This document shows, one piece after another, positions 27,371 to 27,940 of a stretch of 27,940 nt of DNA. The position numbers and the translations under genes were made by a program. This DNA is from Isoetes engelmannii (taxonomy: Eukaryota > Streptophyta > Lycopodiopsida > Isoetales > Isoetaceae). Numbering within the stretch: the first letter of the stretch is position 1; each line of letters opens with the position of its first letter. The DNA is taken from positions 1-27,940 of the forward strand of contig JAANSK020056687.1 of the NCBI GenBank assembly GCA_011763485.2, written 5' to 3'. The notes below the pieces were generated by a model, which was given only the letters and a program-made list of their open reading frames with translations, had not been told where the DNA came from and did no database searches.

Positions 27371-27940
27371 GTTAGTTCTTGTTTCTGTTTTTTCTTTTCG
27401 CATTGCATTGAATCTCTAGTTATTTGTTCAAAGTATTGACTAAAATGAGCTGAAGATTTACATTTACATTACATTCTTGACACTGTAACTGTAACGATTA
27501 GTTCGCGTATACTTTGCATTGTGAGCTTATATCCACAGAGTTTCTACCAATTCAGCTTTCTAGTTCTATTTCTGTTCATAAGACCTTATTCCGGCAAAGA
27601 ATCACAGGCTCTGTAAACAGTGATTCTGATCAGCTAGCTTGACAAGTGTCAAACGATAATTCCCATCTTTTCTTTTCTATATTCTATTCATAGTGCTGGT
27701 CCCTGTTGTCAGATACCCCTGTTTTTATATTTATTAAAAACTGTGGTTGAGATATTTTGGAAAGAAGGCATTTAATCCTTTTGTTTTCTCAACGACGGTG
27801 CAAAACAAAAACCATCTGTTGTCCGTTTCCCCAAACCAAATCTACATTGGCTAATATCCGTGACATATACTCCAAGTATGCCACGCAACCATTTGCGAAA
27901 ATAACAAATACGAACACACACACACAACCCCCCCCCCCCC
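27371..27940 (+). other. Intron 1 of the Ca2+-ATPase gene (5' part)
   Basis: Begins GTTAGTTC and is T-rich, with no branch/acceptor followed by the expected exon 2 sequence before the window ends. The intron is therefore longer than 570 bp. It ends in the window with a CA run (27914-27926) and 13 C. Confidence 0.65.
27914..27940. repeat. (CA)n run and terminal poly-C
   Basis: CACACACACACACA is followed by a run of 13 C up to the last base. A C run at a contig edge may be a real microsatellite or a sequencing or assembly stop. Confidence 0.85.

Overview
The window looks like gene-poor nuclear DNA of a land plant. Three things point there: an LTR retrotransposon primed by initiator tRNA-Met, chromodomain Ty3/gypsy (chromovirus) remnants next to L1-type and other LINE remnants, and at the right edge a first exon that reads as the N-terminus of a plant autoinhibited Ca2+-ATPase. 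The density and decay of the repeats would suit a large genome such as a fern's or lycophyte's. The lineage is a guess. I see no bacterial operons, CRISPR arrays or functional RNA genes.

Layout. 1-1540: AT-rich DNA with short tandem duplications (about 157 bp). 1540-9180: a complex of one unclassified repeat family, here called R (about 500-bp tandem units), and an AT-rich module called A. Some copies are inverted, and two A copies form a long palindrome centred near 7765. A 2.85-kb LTR retrotransposon (2442-5292) is inserted in an R unit. It has a perfect 5-bp target duplication, primer-binding site, polypurine tract and two LTRs, but it keeps only gag and the integrase tail/chromodomain. 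9310-11480: a duplicated block of about 310 bp of unique DNA followed by a 19-bp minisatellite. 11548-11985: a SINE-like element on the minus strand with a tRNA-Gly-like head repeated several times. 12480-12855: LINE remnant. 13660-14265: degenerate repeat rich in AGATTC.

14280-15420: integrase tail, chromodomain and LTR of a second chromovirus. 15450-16450: 3' part of a LINE (same family as the one at 17297-20168). 16480-17232: L1-type reverse transcriptase remnant. 17233-17296: sixteen GATA repeats. 17297-20168: a long LINE remnant, minus strand, with a nearly complete set of endonuclease motifs and a damaged reverse transcriptase. 20300-21535: gag zinc knuckle and retropepsin of another LTR element. 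21540-22780: a C/T-rich stretch. 22788-25363: TATA box, leader and start codon followed by a long, frameshifted coding relic that I cannot name. 25364-27200: no gene recognised. 27230-27370: Ca2+-ATPase exon 1, with intron 1 running off the window.

The only sequence that looks like a working host gene is the Ca2+-ATPase exon. Almost everything else is a layered record of transposition and decay. The least explained items are the 22.9-25.4 kb relic, the R/A palindromic complex, and an LTR hairpin whose two copies differ by paired, compensating changes.
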